From NCBI GenBank assembly GCA_020846745.1, contig JADLDI010000090.1:1-44039 (forward strand): a DNA stretch of 44,039 nucleotides, read 5' to 3'. Under the pieces are notes generated by a model, which saw only the letters and a list, made by a program, of their open reading frames with translations, did no database searches and was not told the DNA's origin. Each line of letters opens with the position of its first letter. The first letter of the stretch is position 1. A program made the translations under genes and the position numbers. This DNA comes from Bryobacterales bacterium. GTDB taxonomy: Bacteria > Acidobacteriota > Terriglobia > Bryobacterales > Bryobacteraceae. Below are positions 15,183-23,375 of this stretch, piece after piece.

Positions 15183-18017
15183 GTGACGCGCACCAGCGCA
15201 GCACTCATCACTTTTTCCCATCTGCGATGGAATTTCGTCTATCAAAGGCCGCAACACCTGCTATCTCGAATAGCAAAACAGCGGCCCGTTTATTTCATCG
15301 AAGAACCGGAATTCGATGCGTCCGCGCCAGCTCACTGGGTCCGTTCCACTCCTGAACCGAACGTCACGGTCCTGCGTCCTCGCACTCCTGTTCCCAATGC
15401 GCCCGGCTTTCACGAGGCGCAGATTCCCACACTCGAAAAGCTCCTGCGTGACTTCCTGGAAGTGGATGAGATTGGCGAACACGTCGCCTGGTTCTACACA
15501 CCGATGGCGTTGCCTCTGCTCAATCAGTTGAATCCGCTCGCCGTCATATACGACTGTATGGACGAACTCTCCGCGTTCCTCCATGCCCCGCGCGAGTTGA
15601 TTGAACGCGAGGCTCGCCTGTTCCAGTTAGCTGACGTCGTCTTCACCGGCGGTCCGAGCTTGTATCGGGCCAAGAAAGACAAACATCCCAATGTCCACTG
15701 CTTCCCCTCCAGCGTGGATACCGAACACTTTTCCCGTGGCGTCGCAGACGGCCCCGAAGCCGCCGATCAGGCTCACCTCCCCCATCCTCGCTTCGGCTAC
15801 TACGGCGTTATCGACGAGCGGATCGACCTCGGCCTGCTCGACGCGCTCGCCGTCGCGCATCCCGAATGGCAAATCGTTATGGTGGGTCCCGTCGTCAAAA
15901 TCGACCCCGCCACTTTGCCGCGCCATCCCAACCTCCATTACTTCGGCCAGAAGACTTATGCCGAGTTACCGAGTTATCTGAAAGGTTGGGACGTATGCCT
16001 GCTCCCGTTCGCCCGTAACGACTCCACTAAGTTCATTAGTCCCACCAAGACTCTGGAATACATGGCGGGCTGCAAACTTATGGTTTCCACCGCCATCACC
16101 GATGTCGTTGAGCCTTACGGCCACTTTGTCTACATCGGGGAAGATACTGTATCGTTCATCGAATGCTGCGAACAGGCCATCGCTATCTCTGAAGACGATC
16201 GCCGGCGCCGCATGAACGAAGGCGAACGCGTCCTCGCCCAGACTTCCTGGGACCGCACCGCCTCCTCCATCCAACAGTTGATCGAGCAGGCCGTCACCCG
16301 CAACCGCCGCGCCGGAGCCGTCCGCCGCACGGCGACCGTCCGCACGGCGGCCGACGATCTGAAGTCCGCCCCGGTCGCCGTCATCGGAGCCGGACCGACC
16401 GGCCTCAGCGCGGCGTATCACTTGGGCGAACGAGCCCTCTTGATCGAGAAGAACTCCACCGTTGGCGGCTGGTGCCGCTCGGTCGAAGACCGTGGCTTCA
16501 CCTTCGACTTTGCCGGCCACATCATGTTCTCGGCCGACCCCTACGTCCACCAGCTCTACAACATGCTGCTCGGCGATAACGTCCACTGGCAGGACCGCGA
16601 AGCGTGGATCTATTCCAAGAACGTCTACACGCGCTATCCGTTCCAGGGTTCGCTCTATGGCCTTCCCGCCGATGTCGTGACCGAATGCATCGTCGGAGCC
16701 ATCGAAGCCCGCTTCGGAGCCGTCAAACCCGCCCGCCCCAACAGCGGCAACGGCCACGGAACCAACGGAGCCAACGGCCACGGAACCAACGGCCACGGGG
16801 CCGGCCATGCTGCCGCCAGCGTGACCAACGGTCACACCGTAACCGCTAATGGAACCAACGGCCACGCCGTAGCCGCTAACGGAACCAACGGCGTCAACGC
16901 TCACGCCGCCGCCAAAGTGTGCGAAGGCGACGTCAAAGATTGCTGCGGCGACGGTATCTTAGAAAGCTCCGCCAAACTGGTGAAACGCGAAGCCGCGCCT
17001 ATCCAGTCTGCTGAAGAGCCGAAGAACTTCGAAGAGTTCATTTATAAGGTATGGGGCCGCGGCATCGCCAAACACTTCGCCATTCCCTACAACCGCAAGC
17101 TCTGGGCCGTGCCGCTCTCCGAAATGGAAACCTCCTGGCTGGGCGGCCGCGTCCCCATGCCCGACCTTGAAGAGATGATCGAAGGCGCCTTGAAACCATC
17201 GCCCAAACCGATGGGACCCAACGCGCGTTTCGGTTATCCGCTCCGTGGCGGGTTCCAGGCGCTCATGAACGGCTTCCTGCCCCATCTGAAGGGCAGCACG
17301 TTGCTCAACGCGAGCGTCCGCGCCGTCTCTCCCAGCAAGCACTTGGTTACGCTCACCGACGGTTCCCAATACCGCTACAGCAGCCTGATCAGCACCATGC
17401 CGCTGCCTCAATTGATCCGCGCCATGGGCAACGAAGCCCCGGCCGAGATCGTCGACGCGGTAGCGATGCTCCGCCACGTCTCCGTCCGTTGCGTCAATAT
17501 CGGCGTGGGCCGCGAGAACCTCACAGAGAAGCATTGGATCTACTACCCCGAAGATACGGTCTTCCACCGCATCTTCGTCCAAGGCAACGCCAGTCCCCAT
17601 TGCAACCCGCCGGGCGGATTCGGCCTCACGTGCGAAATCACGTACTCCGAACACAAGCCCCTGCCCTGCGATGGCGACGCCCTGATCGAGCGGTGCATTG
17701 AAGACTGCCACAAAGTAGGCTTCTTCAAACCGGAAGATCCTATCTGGGCCACTAACCAGGTCGACATGCCCTATGCCTACGTGGTCTACGATCACAACCG
17801 CAAAGAGAGTGTCGAACTGATTCGCGAATGGTTAGCCCAACACGACATCATCCTCGCCGGCCGTTATAGCGAGTGGGAGTATTACAACTCAGACCACGCC
17901 TTCATCGCCGGTAAGAAGGCCGCCGACGCCGTCCGGGCCGCCGAACAAAAACAAGAGGCAGACCGCTTACTGCCCAAACCGCTAACTATGGCCGCCGGCG
18001 CAACCAAAAGTAACTAA
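15183..18017 (+). CDS. Glycosyltransferase fused to UDP-galactopyranose-mutase-like FAD enzyme
   Basis: A 944-residue fusion. The GTG at 15183 is chosen because AAGGAG lies 7 bases before it. The first part (about 1-370) is a GT-B glycosyltransferase, with HLRWNFVYQRPQHLLSR (13-29) and the C-terminal donor region SPTKTLEYMAGCKLMVSTAI (286-305). The second part begins at APVAVIGAGPTGLSAAYHL (397-414), a FAD GxGxxG site, and continues with AGHIMFSADPYVH and NFEEFIYKVWGRGIAKHFAIPYNRKLW, as in UDP-galactopyranose mutases. Between them, residues about 520-575 form an NGHGTNG-rich repeat linker. The fold suggests ring-contracted sugar made and transferred by one protein, probably at the cytoplasmic side. 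It is followed by a clear terminator at 18043-18070. Confidence 0.85.
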   Translation: MTRTSAALITFSHLRWNFVYQRPQHLLSRIAKQRPVYFIEEPEFDASAPAHWVRSTPEPNVTVLRPRTPVPNAPGFHEAQIPTLEKLLRDFLEVDEIGEHVAWFYTPMALPLLNQLNPLAVIYDCMDELSAFLHAPRELIEREARLFQLADVVFTGGPSLYRAKKDKHPNVHCFPSSVDTEHFSRGVADGPEAADQAHLPHPRFGYYGVIDERIDLGLLDALAVAHPEWQIVMVGPVVKIDPATLPRHPNLHYFGQKTYAELPSYLKGWDVCLLPFARNDSTKFISPTKTLEYMAGCKLMVSTAITDVVEPYGHFVYIGEDTVSFIECCEQAIAISEDDRRRRMNEGERVLAQTSWDRTASSIQQLIEQAVTRNRRAGAVRRTATVRTAADDLKSAPVAVIGAGPTGLSAAYHLGERALLIEKNSTVGGWCRSVEDRGFTFDFAGHIMFSADPYVHQLYNMLLGDNVHWQDREAWIYSKNVYTRYPFQGSLYGLPADVVTECIVGAIEARFGAVKPARPNSGNGHGTNGANGHGTNGHGAGHAAASVTNGHTVTANGTNGHAVAANGTNGVNAHAAAKVCEGDVKDCCGDGILESSAKLVKREAAPIQSAEEPKNFEEFIYKVWGRGIAKHFAIPYNRKLWAVPLSEMETSWLGGRVPMPDLEEMIEGALKPSPKPMGPNARFGYPLRGGFQALMNGFLPHLKGSTLLNASVRAVSPSKHLVTLTDGSQYRYSSLISTMPLPQLIRAMGNEAPAEIVDAVAMLRHVSVRCVNIGVGRENLTEKHWIYYPEDTVFHRIFVQGNASPHCNPPGGFGLTCEITYSEHKPLPCDGDALIERCIEDCHKVGFFKPEDPIWATNQVDMPYAYVVYDHNRKESVELIREWLAQHDIILAGRYSEWEYYNSDHAFIAGKKAADAVRAAEQKQEADRLLPKPLTMAAGATKSN

Positions 18018-18042
18018 TCATCTAACTTCGGAGGAGAACCAG

Positions 18043-18070
18043 AAACCCGGCCCCTAACGAGGCCGGGTTT
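18043..18070 (+). terminator. Intrinsic terminator after the fusion gene
   Basis: A perfect 10-base stem, AAACCCGGCC (18043-18052) with GGCCGGGTTT (18061-18070), closes an 8-base loop. It lies 25 bases after the stop codon. The 3' tail is short (TTTCC), so it is a modest terminator by itself. Confidence 0.75.
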
Positions 18071-18203
18071 CCGTATTCTAGGACACATTATTGTATGACC
18101 CCTGGGCAGGGCATTGTGGATTCCCGTTGATCATTCGCTTTTACCAGCGATATTCTGTTCGTGCCAGGTCGACCTCATAGCTGTCACTAAGGAGATAGAT
18201 GTC

Positions 18204-19247
18204 ATGTTCTCCGTACGCTTGAGATTCTTTCCAAGCCTCATCTGCTTTTCCCTCGTTTGCACGCAAGCCGGGTCCGGTCAATCCGTACAGATTCCTTCCG
18301 ATGCGACGAACCAATCCCATTTACACGCCGATCGCGTCTTTAACATTGGCCGTTCTATTGACGACGGTTTCGAGGCGCTGGAGGCTGCCCGGCAATGCGG
18401 CGACGGTGTGTACGTCCTGGCTCGGCTGAAGGGCACTAGACAAATAGTCGCATTCTTGGACAGTGGTTTCCGAGTGATGCGGCGCGCTCTTTTGGCGGAA
18501 AAGGTGAACTCTTGGCTCGAGTGTGGCCCTGATGGAACATTCCTCGCGGGCGGCTACCGCCGCAATGGCCTACCAGCGCCATCCAACCGCATCCTCCAGT
18601 TCCACGGGGCCACCCCCACGCGTGAGTGGTATCCGCCGCATGATGTCATGCAGACCATTTGGGCGCCGGGACGATTGTTCACTATAGGTTACGACGGCAC
18701 AGTGGCAGCTTTCGAAAGCCAGGGCCAGTCCTCAAAACCGCTCTGCTGTGGGTCGGCTCCGGAAGACCCGCATGAGAAGTACCTCAGCATCCGTCTGGGA
18801 AGCAATCGAATCATAGTGCTTGGCGGCATCGCTGGTTCCGGACGCACTCTGTCCGCCGATGGGAATTCTATTGAAGCTCGGTGGACATTGAAACACCCCC
18901 TGCTCGCAGACGCGGAAAAGGCAATCAATCCTGCGTTCCGTTCAAGAACATTGCTCATTAGTGGTGTGGCTCCGGGCTTTACCAGTGACTACTTTCTGGC
19001 CAACATTGGTTCAGGACTCCGGGGCGCTGATGGTGCTATCGTTCTGGAGGCCGATTCTAAAGGTGCCGTTACACGAGTATTCCGGTGTGAACTGCCCGTG
19101 TTCCCGGAACTCAAAAACTCGAATAACCCCGCTGGGCACATGATGCCGACCATGGTATGGTCTGGAAGTCAGGGCCAACTGGCTTTGATAAGCCGTGGCG
19201 GACACGCCGTTCGTTATCAAACTACTCGTGTGGAAAGGAGTAATTGA
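18204..19247 (+). CDS. Secreted protein of unknown function with a shared leader, copy 1
   Basis: A 347-residue protein with a signal peptide (MFSVRLRFFPSLICFSLVCT...GQS) that is almost identical to that of the gene at 19545, and similar to the one at 23376-24380. The mature part shares no obvious sequence with the other two, although repeating short strands with GxF, GG and hydrophobic stretches suggest a beta-propeller. AAGGAG precedes the ATG at 18204; earlier in-frame starts look like leader. Upstream bases (GTCGACCTCAT) are shared with copy 3. I do not recognise a family. It is placed after the fusion gene, but a terminator separates them, so it is transcribed on its own. Confidence 0.72.
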   Translation: MFSVRLRFFPSLICFSLVCTQAGSGQSVQIPSDATNQSHLHADRVFNIGRSIDDGFEALEAARQCGDGVYVLARLKGTRQIVAFLDSGFRVMRRALLAEKVNSWLECGPDGTFLAGGYRRNGLPAPSNRILQFHGATPTREWYPPHDVMQTIWAPGRLFTIGYDGTVAAFESQGQSSKPLCCGSAPEDPHEKYLSIRLGSNRIIVLGGIAGSGRTLSADGNSIEARWTLKHPLLADAEKAINPAFRSRTLLISGVAPGFTSDYFLANIGSGLRGADGAIVLEADSKGAVTRVFRCELPVFPELKNSNNPAGHMMPTMVWSGSQGQLALISRGGHAVRYQTTRVERSN

Positions 19248-19249
19248 GC

Positions 19250-19419
19250 ATGCGGAGGTTTCTTCGGTCCCTGATTGTTGCCAGAGACTTACATTAACAT
19301 GCGCTACCCAACCTGGCGGCGGGATGACTTGTGATCGCACAATGATGGATATTGGCGGCTGGTGCACCGGATTTTACTATCAGTTGTCTGATGCGGGTTG
19401 CTGTCTCTATACAGGCTAA
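19250..19419 (+). other. Candidate Cys-rich small peptide, possibly frameshifted
   Basis: Immediately after the previous stop, AAGGAG and an ATG at 19250 open MRRFLRSLIVARDLH and stop. A second frame then reads through TLTCATQPGGGMTCDRTMMD and on to a Cys-rich tail (WCTG, GCCLYTG), ending at 19419. Joined by one frameshift, the two parts would form a peptide with a signal-like N-terminus and a tail holding five Cys residues over about 45 residues. The alternative is that the small peptide starts at the ATG at 19324 (31 residues), or that this is simply a non-coding gap. Confidence 0.35.
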
Positions 19420-19475
19420 GGGCGGTATACCTTATAATTCGACGCTTCTCTTCTTTTGTCGCCTCCTGGCGCCTG

Positions 19476-19505
19476 TGGGCTTTAGCCGCTTTAGGCTAAA
19501 GCCCA
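19476..19505. repeat. Intergenic palindrome with GGCTAAAGCC arms
   Basis: TGGGCTTTAGCC (19476-19487) and GGCTAAAGCCCA (19494-19505) form a perfect 12-base stem with a 6-base loop. It lies 39 bases before the start of the next gene. There is no T-run. Such stems are often dispersed in genomes of this type; I recall similar ones but have not checked. Confidence 0.75.
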
Positions 19506-19544
19506 GATTGACCCTAAAAGCATGAGACATAGGGAATCGATGTC

Positions 19545-20534
19545 ATGTTCTCCGTACGCTTGAGATTCTTTCCAAGCCTCATCTGCTTTTCCCTCTATTG
19601 CACGCAAATCGGGTTTGCTCAGTCCATTCAAACGGGTTCCGGAGCGCGGAACATCAACTCCGGGTTACAACAATCGCTACCGATCGTGGACCAATTAACG
19701 CTGCTGCCTTCCGGCACATTTGAGCTTCCAATCCCCGGCTGCCGGCTCCGGCACCTTCAAGCAAATGACAGTGCGCTATATGGGCTCTGCACCGCGGCAG
19801 GCGGCGGGGAGATTGTCCGCCTAAACAAGGCAGGCAGCGTGCTCGATAGTATCAGAGTTCCTGGCCGTACGAGGGACTTCGCCGTTGGACCCGCAGGGGA
19901 GGTTGTCACCCTGGTGGACGAAGGCCAGGAAAGTGTAACCCGGGGTCCCTATTTCAGTCCCTTGGCGCCCGGCGAACGACGAATTCGCGCGCGCATCAGT
20001 CTCTTGCACTTCATTGGCGAACGGCTCTTGGGCTTCCACGACGCCGCCATATTGGGCGATCTGCAAGTCGGGAGTGCCACAATGACGGCTCTCCCCATTC
20101 ACGACGCCTATCGGGTGGCCGGCCTCGGTAATAGGACCCTGGCGATTGTCGGATGCCGGCGCCCTACGTTGTGGAAATTGGATGCGAGTCTGCAACTTTC
20201 TTCACCAACACTGCTTCACGCGCCGGAACTCCGGGTGCGGGATGATTCCGATACCGGGCTTTCAATCTATGCCATTGCCGCACATAGCAGCGGTGATATT
20301 TTCTGTGCGGCGTCTCCGTACAACGGAAAGGAAGGTGCCCGGATTCTTCGGTTTGATTTGACTGGGAAGTTGAAAGCTCGCATTCGTGCCGTTATGCCCG
20401 AATTCCCTGAAACGATGGGTCGGGGTGACGGCCGCCTTACCGCGTCCTTGATGGCAGTCAGTGGTGACCTGCTATTTCTAGGTTCCGCCACCCGTACTAC
20501 TTCACGCGTGGCCTATTTCCCTATACCAAAGTAA
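19545..20534 (+). CDS. Secreted protein of unknown function with a shared leader, copy 2
   Basis: A 329-residue protein with a signal peptide nearly identical to copy 1 (MFSVRLRFFPSLICFSLYCT). Its N-terminal mature part (QSIQTGSGARNIN) matches copy 3 (QSIQTGSGARNLQ), then the bodies diverge. The body has repeated short strand patterns (GGGEIVRLNKAGSVLDSI, GPAGEVVTLVDEG, HSSGDIFCAASP and GARILRFDLTGKLKA) that look like a six- or seven-bladed beta-propeller. The 5' region is weaker than copy 1: only AGGGAA precedes ATG. The palindrome at 19476 lies just upstream. Function unknown; probably a periplasmic or outer-surface binding protein. Confidence 0.72.
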   Translation: MFSVRLRFFPSLICFSLYCTQIGFAQSIQTGSGARNINSGLQQSLPIVDQLTLLPSGTFELPIPGCRLRHLQANDSALYGLCTAAGGGEIVRLNKAGSVLDSIRVPGRTRDFAVGPAGEVVTLVDEGQESVTRGPYFSPLAPGERRIRARISLLHFIGERLLGFHDAAILGDLQVGSATMTALPIHDAYRVAGLGNRTLAIVGCRRPTLWKLDASLQLSSPTLLHAPELRVRDDSDTGLSIYAIAAHSSGDIFCAASPYNGKEGARILRFDLTGKLKARIRAVMPEFPETMGRGDGRLTASLMAVSGDLLFLGSATRTTSRVAYFPIPK

Positions 20535-20750
20535 TCGCCTCGATTAAATGTGCGTGAAGCCCGCGTGGGGTCTTTGACTGCGCGGGGTTCCATGAGCTGG
20601 CTGGCGTTCTAGCCTGGGACTCTTTCGTCTCCTCCCGTGCCGTGGCGCGTACACCCGCGCTACCTTTGCGAGCCCAGCGCCTTTGCGAGACCCCGGAAAA
20701 TGGCATTTACAACAGAACGAAACAATTGTCTTTTTTCATTTATAAGGCTA

Positions 20751-20908
20751 AGCAGCCTCATCAGCACCATGCCGCTGCCTCAGTTGATCCGCGCCATGGG
20801 CGAGGAAGCCCCGGCCGAGATCGTCGACGCGGTAGCGATGCTCCGCCACGTCTCCGTCTGCTGCGTCAATATCGGCGTGGGCCGCGAGAACCTGACGGAG
20901 AAGCATTG
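20751..20908 (+). pseudogene. 158-bp duplicate of the fusion gene's mutase domain
   Basis: This stretch matches 17379-17536 with a constant offset of 3372 and about 8 differences, so roughly 95% identity. It corresponds to residues 733-784 of the fusion protein. A 13-base match, TTCATTTATAAGG, just upstream of it also occurs at 17038-17050 in the parent, so the copy may be a larger piece with an internal deletion. The reading frame is still open through the duplicate but lacks the rest of the enzyme. The preceding 20535-20750 holds nothing I recognise. Confidence 0.85.
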
Positions 20909-20958
20909 CGTTCTCTATTGAAATCACGCTCCTGTAAACTGAATACCAAGAGGCTGTT

Positions 20959-21144
20959 GTGGACGCACTCGCCGAGAAGCTCGACACGAAACTGCGCACC
21001 TGGAAGCCGGAAACTGCCGCCGAAGTTCGCCAACGCGTTACTGAGATGATCGAACTTGCCGATTCCGATGTGCTTGACCTGATGCGTTCGCGTGCCCGCG
21101 AACAAGCGGTGCTGGATATGCTGTATGCGCCCACAGCCCGGTGA
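20959..21144 (+). CDS. MazE-like antitoxin, partner of a truncated MazF
   Basis: A 61-residue protein starting at GTG with AAGAGG five bases before it. The sequence is helix-rich and charged (KLDTKLRTWKPETAAEVRQR then VTEMIELADSDVLDLMRSR). From memory it matches the small antitoxins placed before MazF/PemK toxins that begin MRPQPGEVWLA. Such a start is present in the overlapping frame at 21125, so the pairing is supported by context. There is no DNA-binding fold that I can identify with confidence. It lies just after the duplicated mutase fragment. Confidence 0.6.
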   Translation: MDALAEKLDTKLRTWKPETAAEVRQRVTEMIELADSDVLDLMRSRAREQAVLDMLYAPTAR

Positions 21145-21163
21145 GGTGTGGTTGGCTAGTCTC
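21125..21163 (+). pseudogene. N-terminal remnant of a MazF/PemK toxin
   Basis: An ATG at 21125 opens MRPQPGEVWLASL, the conserved start of PemK/MazF toxins (GEVWLADLG in intact ones). After about 13 residues the frame runs into unrelated sequence that belongs, on the other strand, to the end of the sigma-factor gene. The toxin core (RPVVIVS and what follows) is missing. The ATG overlaps the antitoxin end by 20 bases, as in intact pairs. The break at about 21163 looks like a deletion junction. Confidence 0.6.
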
Positions 21164-21193
21164 CGGGTGACATCGGCGGATCGGGTTCTATCA

Positions 21194-21667
21194 TCAACGC
21201 AAGGCGCGTACGATGAGAACAAGCCCTCCGACGGCGCCAACGAGCAACAGCACAAGCATCAAGAACGGTATCGCGGTCATCGCTAGGGCAACTCCCTCAC
21301 TGGAACTGACGAACCGGGGCAGGGAGTAGAGGACCAGCGGCTCGCGCAAATCCTCAGGAAGAGCGTAGAGGGCCGCTAACGTTCGTTGCAGATCAACCAA
21401 CCCTTCGATGGATTGGTAGGGCGCAGCGACGTCGGCAACAAGGGCCTCCTCCCGGCTACGTTTGGCCTGGAGTTTTCGCATCGCGTTACGCGCGATGGCG
21501 ACCAGATAGCCGCGGGCGGTTGCGGCCCATACGGGCTGATCGGCAACCACCGCCCGGTAGAAAGTCTCGGCTGTGAGTTCCTCCGCCAAGGCTGAGTTTC
21601 GAGTCCAGGCGAGGAGGCAGCGATAGACCGCGGGAGCGTGTTCGGCGTAGATGTCGCTCATCGTCAT
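21194..21667 (-). CDS. ECF sigma factor with region 4 replaced by a membrane helix
   Basis: A 157-residue protein. Residues 1-85 are a normal ECF region 2 (YAEHAPAVYRCLLAWTRNSA, LAEELTAETFYRAV, ARGYLVAIARNAMRKL). The start of region 4 (ALYALPEDLREPLVLYSL) is present, but its helix-turn-helix is missing. Instead the chain continues PRFVSSSEGVALAMTAIPF and a hydrophobic helix (MLVLLLVGAVGGLVLIV) near the C-terminus. A deletion that joined a sigma gene to the end of a downstream membrane-protein gene would give this. Promoter -35 recognition should be lost. It faces the MazF remnant tail-to-tail, so the same event may have removed both parts. Confidence 0.75.
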   Translation of the reverse strand: MTMSDIYAEHAPAVYRCLLAWTRNSALAEELTAETFYRAVVADQPVWAATARGYLVAIARNAMRKLQAKRSREEALVADVAAPYQSIEGLVDLQRTLAALYALPEDLREPLVLYSLPRFVSSSEGVALAMTAIPFLMLVLLLVGAVGGLVLIVRALR

Positions 21668-21814
21668 CGCACTACTAAATATCCAGCAGTCGATGATTTG
21701 TTACTGGGCGCCGCACGGAGAATGCGAACTTCCGCCCTCTCCGCCTGACTCCGGCCCTTAGCGTACGCTATATTCCGTTTTCTGAGGGGACCCCCTTAAT
21801 CAATCCGGTAACCA

Positions 21815-21852
21815 CTGCAAACACGCACTGCTCCGGAAACAGAACCGCAACC
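21815..21852. repeat. 38-bp dispersed repeat, copy 1
   Basis: This 38-base stretch, starting CTGCAAACACGCACTG and ending GAACCGCAACC, recurs at 40701-40738 with two differences. Both copies are intergenic and about 19 kb apart. No inverted ends or open frame that continues through both were found. The gap at 21668-21897 otherwise holds nothing I recognise. Confidence 0.7.
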
Positions 21853-21897
21853 GTAAGGGCGCGGGCCGCATTTTTTCTCAATCCCGCGCGCGCAGGG

Positions 21898-23178
21898 TCA
21901 GGCGAACCAGGTGTAGAGCAGGCCGAGGGAAGCGGCGAAGACGGCGGCGGTGGTGGTCCAGCCGAGGGCATTAAGCCATTTGCTGTTGACGCGGTCGCCC
22001 ATGACGGAGCGATTGTTGGTGATGAGCATGATGAACAAGAGCAAGGGCGGAGTGGAGAAACCCTGGACGATGCCGGCGAAGACAAGGGCCTTCATCGGAT
22101 TGAAGCCGAAGAAGTTCAGGGACATGGCGACGAGGGTGAAAGCGGTGATGGTGAGGTAGAACTTTTTGGCTTGGCGCGGTTTGACATGGAGGCCGTGTTT
22201 CCAGCCGAAGACCTGGCAGAGGTCGTAGGCGGCGCCGGTGGTCATGATGGGTACGGCGAGAAAGCCAACGGCGATAATTCCAGCGGCGAAGAGGATGCTG
22301 GCGGCCTTGCCCGCGAGGGGGCGGAGGGCCTCGGCGGCCTGGGCGGCGTTGTCGATATCGGTTTGGCCGGAAGTGTAGAGAGTGGAAGCGGTGGAGAGGA
22401 TGATGAAGTACATGACGAGGTTGGAGAAGAACATTCCGGCGAGGATGTCCCAGCGGGTGTGGCGGAGCTCTTGATCGGTAGTGCCTAGGCGCTGATGCAG
22501 GTATTTGCGGCCCTGGGCGATTTCCTCTTCGACTTCCTGATTGGATTGCCAGGTGTAGAGGTAGGCGGAAAGCGTAGTACCGATGACGGCGACGAGCAGG
22601 GACAGGAATTCGCGGGTGAAATGAATAGTGGGCACCAGGGTGCCGCGGATGACGGCAGACCAATCGGGCTTGGCGAGGATGGCCGAGGCGATATAGGCAA
22701 GCAGGACGAGCGCGAGCCAGCGGAATATATCACGGATGAGGGTGTAGGAGCCCCAAACCTGAAGACCCAAGATGGTAGCGGCCACGGGGATGACGATAAA
22801 GGGCAGGGGCACGGGCAGGAAGATACGGATGGCGGCGGCCATGGCTCCCAGGTCGGCCCCGGCCTCAATGGTGTTGCCGATTAAGACGCCGATGAGGGTG
22901 CAGTTGAGGAGCCAGCGCGGGTAGTGTTCGCGAATGACGTCAAAGAGGCCTTTGCCGGACACCTGGCCGAGTTTCGCCGAGAGGTAAACGACGGCGAACA
23001 TCATGGGGAAGGTGACTGGGGCGGTCCAGAGGAAAGAGGGACCGAATTTGGCGCCGGCGCTCGCATAGGTACCGATGGCGGAACAGTCGTCGTCGGCCGC
23101 GCCGGTGATGAGGCCCAGGCCGAGGACGCGGAAGACGTTGTTTTTGCGGCGAGGGGGCGGTGGGGATTGTTCAGGCAT
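21898..23178 (-). CDS. NRAMP-like divalent metal transporter with a divergent TM1
   Basis: A 426-residue protein with about 11 membrane helices. The TM1 region reads TGAADDDCSAIGTYASAGAKFG, the place where canonical NRAMP proteins have the DPGN metal motif; here it is ADDDCSA. TM6 has LAVPIMTTGAAYD, matching the A-x-P-M segment. The loop SNQEVEEEIAQGRKY is like that of NRAMP-related magnesium or divalent-metal transporters. The start at 23178 is an ATG with a Pro-rich N-terminus. It probably imports a divalent cation, but substrate choice cannot be read because the DPGN Asp and Asn pattern is changed. The 197 bases up to the next gene hold no gene. Confidence 0.85.
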   Translation of the reverse strand: MPEQSPPPPRRKNNVFRVLGLGLITGAADDDCSAIGTYASAGAKFGPSFLWTAPVTFPMMFAVVYLSAKLGQVSGKGLFDVIREHYPRWLLNCTLIGVLIGNTIEAGADLGAMAAAIRIFLPVPLPFIVIPVAATILGLQVWGSYTLIRDIFRWLALVLLAYIASAILAKPDWSAVIRGTLVPTIHFTREFLSLLVAVIGTTLSAYLYTWQSNQEVEEEIAQGRKYLHQRLGTTDQELRHTRWDILAGMFFSNLVMYFIILSTASTLYTSGQTDIDNAAQAAEALRPLAGKAASILFAAGIIAVGFLAVPIMTTGAAYDLCQVFGWKHGLHVKPRQAKKFYLTITAFTLVAMSLNFFGFNPMKALVFAGIVQGFSTPPLLLFIMLITNNRSVMGDRVNSKWLNALGWTTTAAVFAASLGLLYTWFA

Positions 23179-23375
23179 GCAGGAAGATGGAGCCGCCGCT
23201 ACAGCGTGGCGGAATGAACGAAGTCCGGAGGGGGTTGATGGAACGAGCTACTGTGGGCCGGGTTCGTCAAAAGTTTCCCCAACGTTAGAGGAGAGAGTTG
23301 CGAGTGGCGTTTCGGCCCGGGGGGGTGCTAACGCCAGGCAGTATGTTCGAGAGTATCTGTAATCAGTGTCGCCTG

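Noticed and set aside
15966..16904. 312-codon leftward frame opposite the fusion gene
   Set aside because: Val/Gly/Ser repeats are the antisense of the NGHG linker and FAD domain.
16740..16908. Short tandem repeats that might be a CRISPR array
   Set aside because: The repeats are in-frame codons for Asn-Gly-His-Gly within the fusion protein and have no spacer pattern.
20535..20750. Possible gene before the duplicated mutase fragment
   Set aside because: No frame has a start, ribosome binding site and coding-like content; only the 13-base match to the fusion gene was noted.
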